Source of the DNA: Rhyzopertha dominica
Lineage: Eukaryota; Arthropoda; Insecta; Coleoptera; Bostrichidae
Length of the DNA: 64,000 nucleotides
Assembly (NCBI GenBank): GCA_025024175.1
Contig: QCXZ01000138.1
Location: 434,002-498,001 of the forward strand
Direction of reading: 5' to 3'
The notes beneath the pieces are model-generated. The model had not been told where the DNA came from, searched no databases, and saw only the letters and a list, made by a program, of their open reading frames with translations. The first letter of the stretch is position 1. Every line of letters begins with the position of its first letter. Made by a program: the position numbers and the translations under genes. Below, one piece after another: positions 36,501-48,685 of the stretch.

Positions 36501-39500
36501 TTTAAATAATGTACATTTTACCCAACACATATAATAAATTAAGTAAATTATAGGTCCTATCAAACAAAAATTACAAATATTACCTGTGATCCTTGTAAAC
36601 AGATAAAGTTGGATGTTTACTTTATATTATTCATGTGCTAAGCACACTTGTAATTAATTTAAAGCTATTAGTTAAAAACTGGTTGAGAACAGTTCAAACG
36701 CCTGTATATGCGATAATCAAAAAATATAAACAAAAAATTGAAAAAAAAAAGAAAGATCTGTACTCAGTGTCTTAATTTCGTTGTAATTGTAGTTTATCGC
36801 AGAAAATGTTAACATTAGAGCGTTGCGGTTTGGATGTTCTATCTTATTTTTTTTGTACTTATTTTAACTGTAACTATGGTCAACTTTTGGATAACCTTAC
36901 ATTTCTATAGTCCTCAATATCTCACTTACGAGTGTTCATACAAAAAAAAAACTGTAAAGACATTTTTATTTTGACTCTGGCAGCATACAGGATTTTTTTA
37001 TGTTTTTTTAGAGGGTCATCTTCTTGATATAACACAAATTTGATTTATTTTTTCTTAGTCTATTTTCAACCTCATAACAATGTCAAGATTACTGTTAATT
37101 AACTTCAGGCTCATTAAACTCCACAAGTTTAAATATAGTATCATGTATTTTGCATTTTTTATTGACATATTAATAAGCTGTAAATAAACATCTACTCTGG
37201 TCAGTCCACTAGGACCTATCGACTAGTAATGCAAGTAATCACAGTTGTCGTAACCTGCCTAGTTTGTAGAGTTCTGCTTAGATGGCGCTGAGGGACAGTT
37301 CAAGAACACACCAATACCAATCCATTGTCTGGAGGGTAGTAAATGTGTTATATAAAAAAAATGGGTTGAAAACATTGGACAATCTAATTCTACAGTTTGC
37401 AAAATCTTAGAAAGACAGAATATTGCAATGCCCAAGAAGGGAAGCTTTAGTATGATATCTTATGATTTGATGATGTAAAAAAATTAAGATAGCTTACGCC
37501 ACTGTAATTTTTTAATTTCTTTATACATGGTGGACTATGGGAGCGGGAACTTTTGAAAATGTTATTATTTCATTGCTATACATAGGATGTCACGGATTTG
37601 TTTGACAAATTATGTCATTTTATGCCATTTATAGACAAACAACATTTTTTTGTGATTAAATCTTACTACAAAAATAATGATTGAGAGGTCACAACACAGC
37701 AGCAATTTGGAATTAATTTCAACATTGCTCGTCACAGGAGAGTTCAGCTGAAAATGTCAAACATAAGGGACTAAAGAGAAGTGTCAGAAGTCTTGAAAAT
37801 ATGTTAGAGCATCTGTACCGCGCAATACAAAACGTTCAAATCGAAAACAAAGCCAGGCCTTGGGCTTATCTAAGACTACTTTTCTTAAAATGTTACACAA
37901 GGGTTCAATTTTTATCTTTACAGAATCCAGACTGTACAAGCATTGAAATCAACTATCCTGACATGATTAACTAGTTCCTTACACAGCAAATGAACATGTC
38001 TCCACAGAAGAACAGCTGGTTGCAAGAAGATGGCGCTACTTCACATACCATAAAACCATCAATGGATTCCATGCGAGATTGTTTCCAGGTCGTGTTATCT
38101 CTAGACACGGAAACATTGAGTGCCCTCCAAAATCGCCAGATCTTACGGCATTTGACTACTTTTTGTGGGGCTATTTAAAAAGCAAGGTGTTCGTTGACAA
38201 ACCATGAGATTTTCAGGAGATGAAAGTGAAAATATGAGAAGAAATTGCTAATATTCCAACGGATATGTTGTGTCGTGTTATGCAGAATTTCAACTTTCGG
38301 CTTCAAGAGTGTATGGGGGGAAGAGGAGGCCATTTAGCAGGCATAATTTTTAAGATATAATAATGGCAACAATTATCTTGTTATTGTTATGCTATGTTTT
38401 AAATTAAATACACTTACTTTCTCCCTACCATGGTCAACCTGTTATTTTATCAGTTCTTAAAAACCACCAGGTGCCACTGTTGCATAATGATCCTTCACCC
38501 CTAGAGATTTCAGTATATTTATGTTATCTTGTGTATGGTGTAAAAGTGACAACTAGGATAAGTATGCCTATCTTCAATAGTAGTTTAACCTTATTAAAAA
38601 TGTGTATAATAATAGCATAATGTTTTTCCATGAATAATTAAAATTATTGCATAATAAACACCATACCTGCAAGCCATATCGTTCATCTCCAGCAATCTCC
38701 TGCATATACGACTCAATATCTGTATCTATTTTCTTCTTATATTTTTCATACAAATCCATGCATCGTTCGTGCTTACTCTGAAACTTCTTGTACATTTCCA
38801 TACATCGACAGTCCGGCTTGGGAACAACGTTCTGAATCATGAAAATATTTCCTTCCGGGGTCTCTCTAACTCCCCCTATAACACATTTCAAGCCTCCAGG
38901 GATCGGCTTTGGCATGTTCGCGATTCTCCNCTCTTCTTCCATTTGCTGCTTTCTCAATATGATGCTGGGACTTTCCTTTATAGGTACCGTGCTCCCGAGT
39001 ATAAATATTGGTTTGCTGCCCGGTCGTGTAACAATACCGCCAATAATAAATTGTTTGCACATTGATTTTAACTCATCTATCGCTGCCTTTCTTAACTTCA
39101 TGTCTTCATATTGTGCAACGTACTCCTGGTACCTCTCCAAGCATTTACAAGTACGGCGTGGTTTTACTCCACCAATAACAGGAATCAGTTGCTCTTCGTC
39201 TGTCATTTGTGAACTGGCAATCATGAACAGAGTCTTCTGTTTCTTCCTGAGCTCTTCCATGCACTTGTCACACCTACACACTGAAGTGTCGATCATGTGT
39301 TGTACTTCCGCTTTACAATCGCACTCGGATGGTACTCTTTCGGTTACGGTAACAAAGCCGGTCGTGTCCAAATCGTTTAGTCGCTGCGGCGCATCAGGGG
39401 TGCCATCTCCAGATGAGGGATCTCCAAGTGAGGCATCTCCAGGTGGGACGCTTCCGGGTAAGACACCTCCCAGGATGAAGATGGGTTTGCCATCCGGACG

Positions 39501-42500
39501 GTCAACCACTCCGCATATTACGAAGTGTATACTCATCGATACTAACTCATTTACGGCCTGGCGTCTAAATATGTTGTCTTCATAATCCTGGACGGAATCT
39601 TTGTACTTTTGCAGGCAATCACATGTTTTACGGGCTTTCACTGCACCAATGACCATTACCAGTTCGCCGTCTTCCATTAACCTTGAACCGGCGATTACAA
39701 ACACAAGTTTCTGTTTGCTTTCGCCCTGAGCCGCCTTGTCAGCCTTTTGGAGCGCTATTTCCTTGCAATCACAATCTTTACCCCGCTGGCGCGACTCCTC
39801 TGGAGGAACGGTGCCGCCAAGAATGAAAATCGGTTTAGCATTTTGACGTTGGACCACCCCGGCAATAATATACTGTTTACGCATTGACTGCAACTCCCGA
39901 ACTGCACATTTGCTGCGTTTCATTCCCTGAATCAAGTTCATTAGGTTTTGCTGTCGCCTTTTGCATTCGCATAATTGCGGTATCACAACTCCCCCATTCA
40001 CAGCGATCAGTTGATTGTTGCGCATCAGTTTCGAGCCAGCGATCAAATACACCGGTAGTTCTTTGTTCTTGCGCTTTTGCGTGCACTCTGGACATCCACA
40101 TACTGAAGCGTCGAGTCCCGTGTCGCACTCACACTTGGCATACTGACGTATAAGTTTCTGCTTCCTTTCGTACTTGGCCATACATTTCTGACATCTGCAC
40201 AATGTCATGCCGAGCATCTCATCTATTGGTTCCTCACAGTCGCACTTGTAAGGATCTTCTTCGGTGACCGTGACGAACTCGCTTTCATCAAACTGCATCT
40301 TCTTTGATCCTCCTGCCCCCTCGGGTATCACGCCGCCAAGAATGAAAATCGGTTTACTACCTGGACGTGCGACTATGCCGTTAATTATAAAATGGGTACT
40401 CATTGCTATTAACTCATCAACTGCTTCCTGCGCCAAGGCATCTGCACCTTCGGAGAAATCACTGCCCGCATATCCAGGATAATATCTCTGCATCTGCGTC
40501 GGTATGTTCTCATCAAGACACGTACAAGGAGAACGTTTCGGTCTTTTCTTTTCATTAACCGTGATTACGCACGCACACTTGTTTGATTTGGCCTTGGCGT
40601 TTTTGTATGTTGTAGTTACAGTCACTTCTATTGCGATTCCGATGTCTTTTCCTTCTTTAGATTCCTCAGATTTGGATTTTTTTGGAAATAAGTTGTGTTC
40701 ACAGGGAGTATATACTGAGGGTGTGCCAAGTCTTCCAGAATTTCTGTCAGGAAACATACTCTCGTATTTCTTTTGGGCACAACGACGCTCTAGTTTGATC
40801 TCTTCCTGTACCTTAGTGAGCGATGTTCCTCCTGCTGATAAAGAAAACCTTCAAAAATAAACAGTTTTTTCAAATGGTGGAAAAAATTAGTTTGCTGAAT
40901 ATTTTGTGTCATTTATACACTTTATAAATGCATTTGGCACCCATCACCACCCCACTGGTCAAAATCAAAATGGATATCAGTGTCCAAATGTAAGTCCTTG
41001 CCAAATATACATAATATTTGGCCCAAAGCATAGACTATACTTATAAACAAATTCATTACAAAAGAGAAAATTAACAACAGTGATTTGAAAAGAGTTACTG
41101 AGATTAAATATTTCGATGTTTTTCTTGATGGAAGTCTTAGCTTTAAGAGCCATATTAATTATATCATGAAAAACGTGTCAAAAAAACTTATTTTGAAGGA
41201 TTGGCAAAAATTTAAGTACGTATATAAAAACACTACTGTATAATTCAATAGTATTGCCACTTGCCACATCTGTAATTTTGTTCCACAATTCTTTTTACTG
41301 CAAACTAAAGAACATTTTGTCTGTCAACCAAGATATAGATCATAAAACATTAGAATTTATATATAAAGTAAAATTTGTTTGCTACCTAATTAGCTGTCTC
41401 AAAATATTTTATATATCTGTGATATTCACTACTACAGTACCAGTAATAAAGAACATTTTTATAATTTGACATAGTATTAGGGTAAGTGCATGCAAAACCC
41501 TATTTTATAGAGCTTGTCAATACTATAATGAACTACCACTGCATATAAATCAATGCAATTCATTCAAATTGTTTGAGAATTAATGTTGTCACTATGTAAA
41601 GCAGAAATTTTAGGGTATTGTAAATTTCTTTTTGTATACTATTCTATCATTATTAGAATTTGCATAAGTTGCATAAAATTACTTTAAAATATGTAATTAG
41701 TGCAATTACACCTTTCAATATAATTTCAAATAAACAATTGCATCTGTTCTTTGGATAGGATCAGGTAGAAAGTTGGAGAAAGTTTTAAAACAATAATATT
41801 TTACTGGTATCTTCGCTCATACCTACTTGTTTTGAGAATAAATCATTAAAATTTTTATCCTATAATACAAAACTCAAAAACTTACATTTAACTGGGTCAG
41901 GCCTAGTTAACCTAATTATTTTTTTTGTAAACTTACAACTTTTAACATATTACTTATTAATTATATTGATGTAGATTACATACCACCCTTATGTCTTAAA
42001 AACAATAGTTTTTCAAATTGTTTATCTGACCAATTGATTCATCTAGATTTCAAAATTTGACCACTAGAACTAAGCATTCGCTCAACAGGAGTGGATAAGG
42101 GAAATATGATATATTTTTTTTAAATCTTTAATATTGCAGGATAGTCTTTTACAAATAGTCTCTTTTTACTTTCAAATAAGCTAAAAAATCTGTATGCAAA
42201 GCATTTTTGCTGACATCATCTAGCTCTGGAATATCCATATAATAAAAAATTTGACAATATATTTTCTGGAGGCAATTTCCAATGACTTTGGTTATTATTG
42301 AAGGCAAAAAGTGTTCTTGAATTTCACTCATGACGAGTTGTCTACCTGCTGCATAATTTCCTTAATTTTTGTCAAAATGAATTCAGTTAGGTTTAAACTG
42401 TAGTAAGGAAAAAATGTCAAATTTTTCAATTTGTGTTCACTACTTTTGGATTATATAAAAAATGGTTAGCTAGGCATATCCCAGATATAATTAGCTTTTT

Positions 42501-45500
42501 CCTAAAGAGTGTGGATAGCAATAACCTATGGTTTCATTACTATGTGAAATACTCTTCCAAAAACTATTTCAGTTACTGTAATTTTTAAAATGAGTAATAT
42601 TTAACTTCACCAAAATGACAAGTAACTTACATCTTACAGAACCTTTTACAGAATCAGGTTTGTGCCCTTCACCAGACTGCTTACTGCCTAGGGTACCTGA
42701 AGCACCTTCATTATCATCCTGTTGATTTTCGGAGGGTTTTGGACCTGAATCCTCACTAATCTTTTCTTCATATGCTACTCTTTTCTAAATAAAATTCAAT
42801 AAAAGAACAGCTATAATTCAATACACTTACCAGCTCCTCAATGTATGAAAAGTATGGACTCTCAGGATGTTGCCTGTGCTTATCGTAATAAATTCCAGTG
42901 AATTTACGTGGCTGCGGTTTGAAGGTGCAATGCTCCAAATAGGGGGAACTGACTTTAGGTTGCGGCATTTTCTTGGGCACAACCTTTGGGGGTTTTGGCT
43001 TAGGAGGAGGTGATGGTATTCTTATATGCAGTTCCTTTAGGGTTTCTTTCATGGTGAGGTGAACCACTCCAGATAGTAGTAATCTATCGTTGATGGAATA
43101 TGATGTTCCTGTTGAACTATACATCAGGGAAATTACCAATACGTGAAAAGCTCTACGTACGTTTAGGGTTCATTAACTGATACAGTATAAGGAGAAACTC
43201 AACTGGGCAGGCACAACAGTTTAATAGTGCAACTTCAATGTGCTTGTGGCTGGGTCTTAGTAGTATACCTAATTCGGCAATGTTATCCTGTGTGTTGACG
43301 ATTGTGCGATACTTTAAATCCTTTATGATGCAGTACTGTAACTGTTCGACAGTTCTCATTTGTTTTGGAGAAAGTTCTTGGTACCAATCAGGGCCAATTA
43401 GCTTCATCAACTTGTTGTGTGCCTTTGATGCTATAAATAAAATTATGAAATAAGTTTCATTGAATACTGTTTTACAAACTTCATTTCAGAGCTTTAGAAA
43501 GATAATTCAAATTAATGAAACCACAAAATGGTTATTTGATTTCATGCATTCAAAAGTGAGAAAAGTGTTAAAAATGGGTTTAATTGAGTCTTTGAAACAA
43601 CAAAAGTAATTTTAACAATGCTTTAAACATTGAATCATCTTTTTTCTCACGTTAATTGTTTATTTACGATTGTATTATAGCAAAATAGTTGGTTTCAGGA
43701 AATACATGGACAAGTTTTTAACAATATTTTGCAGCAAAGGAAAATTAGGCTTCATTTATTAGAAGTTTGAAGTTTAGGTCGATTGGGATTCTTGCAACCA
43801 GGTGAAGAAAGCTCCAAGTAATAACCTTAGCCATCCAATTTTCAAAAGGAGCAATTTATGATTCTTTTGTGGAATTGTGTACGTCTTTTGAAATTATTTT
43901 GGTGAGCACAGGCAACCTTTGTATTAGAGTAAAATTCCTTGTTAGTTGATTAGAAATGATTCATTCGATTGCTCAATTTCCTCAAAAGAATTAGGAAGTT
44001 GATACAAGTTTGAGCTTGACAGGTTGTTTTGATGAGGAATTTTTTCCTGCCAAAGAGAAGATAAATGAATGCGCAAGAAAACTAATTTGCAAGTCAAGGG
44101 CTGAGGTTTTGTCATGTTTTCTCAATCCCACATTTAGAGAAACCACGAGTTAGTTAGATGAATTTCGATTAGCTTTGATTTAGGCTTTAATAATTGGACA
44201 ATTGCTTGTCAACGAGAATATGACCAGTTCCATGCTTATGTGTAGTTTTAACCAATCAGATGTCAGTTTAAAAAACCATCAAGTAACCTATTTGTGGGAA
44301 AGTTGAAAATCTTTAGTCTGCATTCCACTGTTTTAGATGTCGCTTGAAAGAAAGGTAGTTCCTAGTCCATCTCGCGATTTATAGAGTAATGTTAAGTAAA
44401 GTCAGTTAGCAAGTCTCGAAAGTTAGTTTTCAAGTTGTATGCAGGATGTAAATTTCGTTCTGTATACTATTAAAGTAATCCTTGAGTCAGTCATATTTCG
44501 CAGCATTTTAGAAATTCGTTGATTAATTACTTTAAACTCGGGTATAGGTCAAAGACGTCATTGTACACAAGATTTGGTTTGACTTTTATTTTATTCATTA
44601 TTCCAATTTATTAATTTATGTTAAATATATTTGTTGTTTAAAATGTAGTTCTTTCACTCTTGCGTGAAATAGTTTGTTCTGCTCATGTGTAAGCGACTAA
44701 ACAAAGGTAAGTCAGAGACTTTCATTAAGGTTTGGTATAATTCATTACATTAAACTAGATTCTGTGCAATTACCAGAACCTGAGATTAATCGATTAATAA
44801 GCACCTCCAGCAAGTTAATGTCAGCTAACCATAATATTTTGTAACAATGATTTTACTGTTGGCACTTGGAGCTTACAGTTCAAAGTTGATAGATCTATTT
44901 GTTATTAATTTTAATCGGTAAGCAAGCATGGTAAGGCTGTAACATAAAATTTGGTGTAAGGTCTGCTATAATATAGTTTTTGTCTAGTAATCTGGCGTGA
45001 TCTTTTCATGATACAATTTTTCAGCAATGCCAGTAATTGCTGAAATAAACTTAATTAAATAAGAAAACAGTGACGCTATAATTGCAGCACTAAAATTTAT
45101 CTGCGAATTTATAAGTTTTTAAACAACTCAAAAATCATCAATTCGAACTATTAACTATGCTAATTCATAATTCATTAATAACAGTTGATGTGAAAAATTC
45201 AATTTATTTACCTTTGAAAATTTTAAAATTGAAAACTGTCAAAAACAATATTGAATTTTTTATGTTATTTAAAAGTTATTTTCATTTGATTGATTGATTG
45301 CATTGTCATATTTGTATAAAAAGTCCCCATGTTAGTACCTTTTACACCTAATGTATGGTTAATAAAGTGAACCTAAAGATTCATAAAGAATGCACAAATA
45401 TAATAGGAGGGCATTGCCACTGTAACTACAAGTCAGCCATCTTTTAAAAATAATTTTAGTTTGTAATATTCTAAAATACAGAAGACCTTTGTATCCACAC

Positions 45501-46278
45501 AGTATTTTCAATATATATTGAGTTATGTAAGAAATATGTTTATTTGGCCCACCTTGTATTGTAAACGTTTTAGAATTAAACAGAATATGGAAAAGATTCA
45601 CAAATCAAATAATATCTACATATCTCGCCAATAGCACCAATATAAAAATTAAAAAAATAACATTTTAATACATAAATGATGGTATTTTTTCATACCAGAA
45701 AGTTTTGGCACTTACCCCGTTATCTTAAATAGAACAAAACTTGTGAAAATTCTATTCTACCACAAATGGGAGCAACTAATTATTTTGAATACGTAATTAA
45801 TATTTTATCATGCAAGCTTACCTTCTTCAGCCTCTGTCTTTTTCCTCCTAGCAATATACTCTTTCAGCCGTTGTTGATAAATCACCTGCATTTGATCTTG
45901 CTTCTCCCTCCAAATCTCGTCAGCAAACACCCAAACTGGGGGCGCGCCATGGCCATACTGAATCTTTGGCGGTTTCGGAGGAGGATCAAGTACAACACCG
46001 GGAGGAGGTGGTATATACCTAGCCTTGGTCTGACGGATATGCACCTGAACATTCCCAGCATCGTATTTAGCATCAGTCTGAGAGATATTATAATCCAAGA
46101 ACAGGCCTTTTTTGGGCCTAAACGATTCCATAACATCCGATTTCTTCTTGCAAACTGACTGCGGGACGGGACAGCGGTTCGAACGGCAGTGCATGTGGGT
46201 CACCACTTTTTCGCAGGCTTTGCACCGGGGCTTTTGGATGATGGCAGCCTTGTTCTTTTTTGACCTACTCGGCGCCAT
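33559..46278 (-). CDS. Unknown 1413-aa Cys-rich protein with fourfold A/B repeats
   Basis: Coding exons in transcript order: 46278-45822, 43430-43161, 43108-42831, 42784-42631, 40834-38667, 35803-35607, 34653-34434, 34113-33987, 33929-33559. They total 4242 nt, giving 1413 aa and TAA; all junctions are GT-AG and in phase. Start: first ATG, context AAATATGG. Residues 1-50 hold a Cys/His cluster (CKACEKVVTHMHC). Proline-rich blocks follow (PPPPGVVLDPPPKPPK; PSPPPKPKPPK) and an acidic linker (336-386). Exon 5 (387-1109) carries four A repeats (core KPIFILGG; from about 527, 700, 816 and 974), each followed by a B repeat (core IAGS-LM; from about 647, 763, 920 and 1033) with CDC/CEC/CRC motifs after them. 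VTVTE plus a CxC...CRCxKC finger recurs twice. The C-terminus (1290-1413) is basic then acidic. No signal peptide or membrane helix is obvious. I recognise no function; an insect-restricted DUF family is likely. One N (38930) falls in an NGG codon that cannot be a stop. Confidence 0.85.
34654..35606. other. Intron 6 of the repeat-protein gene
   Basis: 0.95 kb intron holding the palindromic MITE at 35224-35378. The remainder is plain AT-rich sequence. Confidence 0.6.
35224..35378. mobile_element. 155-bp palindromic MITE
   Basis: Left end GCCGGTTGCACAAACGC and right end GCGTTTGTGCAACCGGC are exact inverses. The inverted repeat continues inward (GATCAAACCATGG/CCATGG-TTGAGCC) almost to the centre. 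Four ambiguous bases fall in it, as expected where a hairpin disturbs sequencing. No coding capacity. Confidence 0.85.
35804..38666. other. Intron 5 of the repeat-protein gene
   Basis: 2.9 kb intron. Its right half contains the mariner relic at 37790-38350. No extra exon that would join in phase was seen. Confidence 0.5.
37790..38350 (+). mobile_element. Mariner-type transposase relic, antisense in the intron
   Basis: The order of blocks is a helix-turn-helix end (ALGLSKTTFLKMLHKG), then a deletion removing the first catalytic Asp. After it come SWLQEDGATSHT (second catalytic block), a frameshift, FDYFLWGYLKSKVFVDKP (third block) and the C-terminal LQECMGGRGGHLAGIIFK. It keeps both ends of the protein but lacks the middle. 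This is the least decayed C-terminus of the family in this window. Confidence 0.8.
40835..42630. other. Intron 4 of the repeat-protein gene
   Basis: 1.8 kb intron. It contains the LINE fragment at 41050-41605. The rest is AT-rich and without recognised content. Confidence 0.55.
41050..41605 (+). mobile_element. LINE reverse transcriptase C-terminal fragment
   Basis: It translates to VTEIKYFDVFLDGSLSFKSH followed by INYIMKN, the thumb block after the RT core. After several stops it ends with FYRACQYYNELPLHINQCNS, the typical C-terminus of Jockey/CR1-like ORF2. It resembles the thumb of the copy at 3410-4065, so both may belong to one family. Confidence 0.7.
43431..45821. other. Intron 1 of the repeat-protein gene
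   Basis: 2.4 kb intron. No coding exon, RNA gene or identifiable mobile element recognised. Confidence 0.4.
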
Positions 46279-48685
46279 ATTTTCACCTTTCTAAGTCGTT
46301 TCAAGGGCTCTTTCAACTCATTAAAGAACTTCTGGATGGAATTACATGCACTGTAGATGAATTCAATTTTAGTTACCAAATGGTACACTACGGAATTTAC
46401 CAACGGATTTATCATTCAAGCATCTGTCAATTTTGGGCTCATAGTTATCAAAATGGAATGGCCTACTGCAGTAAAAAATGTGTATTCAGCTTTGATATAA
46501 TGATGGCTTCTTTAATTATTATGAATGTCTACCCTACGTATGTAGGCTCACTGCCGTTGGAGAAGGTTTTTTCATCTCTTTATATTGTAGCAATAAAGAT
46601 GATGATACTCTTGACAGTCTTAAATGTAGACGATTCACCAAGTCAGCGACAAACAATATTGTCACTTCATTCTCTATCCTTCCTTGATCAGAAGATCAAC
46701 AAGGCCCCAAGTTGCCGCCTTGCCCATCAAACAGACTGAGAATACAGTAGATTGAAAAACATATTTTGATATTCTTAATTACGCTAATTATTATATCAGC
46801 TCGGAAATTATGCCTACTGGAGATACGACATAAAAAAACATGACACCAGACTACCTCGTAGGGGGTACGGAAAAGTGTCAATAACTAATTATTAATTAAC
46901 AACAGCATGACAATTATTTAAACGTTTTAAAAAAATGATGGAAAAATGAAAGTAAACTATGCCTAACCATCCATATTAATGTACATGTGCGAGTACTGGA
47001 GAATAGTGTATGTTTCGCATTGTAAAAGCCTAATAAATAAAATTTGAAAAGTTTAGAATGGGAATTCTTCCTTGAAAACCCCTTTATCAAAACGCTCTGG
47101 TATAATATCTTTTGTAAAATAACCGGAAAAAAAATTTGTTCCATAATTTTTTATTAATTTTCTTTAATAACTTTGTTATATTTGGTTCTATGACTAAAAG
47201 TTACTGAATCAAAGTTGTAGAGAATTTAATTTGGAACAAAAAATGTTTTTACAAATTTACCGTGCGACAAATAGTTTGTCTGATACAGCATAAAAACAAT
47301 TCGCAGCATTTTTCAAGATGGCGGCCGCGGGACAAGGGTTTTGCAACCCCAAATGTAACTTTTCAATGGGCTAAAGTTATTATCTCATTTTTCATGTAAT
47401 GTCCTTAATTGTCAAAACAGAATTCTAAACCAGTAGACATGGTTTTATTTATTAACCATAGGCTGTTCAGAATTTTTCAATTTTTGGTTTTAATGTTTTA
47501 TTATGATAAAAAAAATGCGCAATAAAAACGTAAAATTTTGATTAACTTTTAAATAAATCAAGTACAAATTTTGTTCCGAAGAAAGAGGTTAGAAAATGAT
47601 GCCCTACAATGAAGCTAGTGGGTGACATTGGAAAATTACAATTTTCAACGAAAAAAGATGAAATTGACCTTTGTCATTCCATTTATTAGACTGGGAAGCA
47701 GATTACGCATGTATCTTTTTTTATAATTACCTATGTACTCTGTACAGAATTACACATATGTATTCAACAGAGAAAAACAGAGTTTCTGATTCATTACTGA
47801 TGCCAAGTATGGCATAATCTCTTAAAAGGTTGGTTCTAATATGTTTAAATGAATATGCATTTCTCAGCCCTAAAATTTTAATACCCTTCATGTCCATTAA
47901 TATCAAATTTGACACTATGATAAGTTGAGTTAATTCCACTTATGTAACTGATTACAGTTGATGGATTTCTCATTCCTTATGAATCAGTCTGTATATCTAA
48001 AAATAAAAACAACTTTTTTTACAAAGTACGTTTATTTAATATAAATTGTGTATAATTAAATAATCTATAAAATATACAATTTCTGTGTCAGTTCTCTGGT
48101 AACAATAGTGCATTTATAAAAATTATAATACATGTGGTAAAAGTCAATCTAATCTTTCATAATCTCTATAGTTTCTCATACTATTTGGAAGACCATACAA
48201 TCCATACATTGAAAAACCTGTAAACAACTCAGTACCAATGTCTTTCACTATATTACCAATTATTTGATATTTTACAACAATCATCCTAATTTAATTAGCT
48301 TATTTTACAAAATAAGTTGGGAGTAAAATATAATATCAGATAAAGCAGAGGTGAGTGGGTTTAGTGGGAATTACAACAAAAAGCGAAGCTTTTTAATATG
48401 CCTACAATAAACTGATAACAGACCACATCATTTATTGCTAGTGTCTCAATATCAATGAAAAAGTTTCATGTACATTTTTATATACAAAAGTATTGCAAAT
48501 GGTACATGTGAGATCTCAAAACTTCCAACCATAAATAAAATTCAGCAGTATCAAAAGCATTCAAGCCTGAATTAAAGCTTCCAGCAACCGAGTACTACTA
48601 TTACCAAAAGCATTGCATTGGTTGGCCATTCGCATAAACATTTATGACTACATATAACGAGCCTATTGCCACCATGTACCAACGT
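46279..48685. other. Spacer between the repeat-protein gene and CAT-C
   Basis: Contains the 5' flank of the repeat-protein gene and the 3' UTR of CAT-C, which are tandem on the minus strand. A 159-codon plus-strand frame at 46260-46739 overlaps the first exon and has no family motif or splice context, so I leave it uncalled. 47100-47700 looks like decayed repeat sequence that I could not assign. Minus-strand AATAAA hexamers at 48431-48436 and 48031-48036 are candidate poly(A) signals for CAT-C. Confidence 0.4.

Noticed and set aside
38839..39585. 248-codon plus-strand open frame
   Set aside because: It lies wholly antisense to exon 5 of the repeat-protein gene, whose splicing and repeat structure prove the minus frame. 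The plus frame only mirrors those repeats.
46260..46739. 159-codon plus-strand open frame next to the repeat-protein start
   Set aside because: It overlaps the first coding exon and has no family motif, no splice partners and a composition like noncoding sequence.
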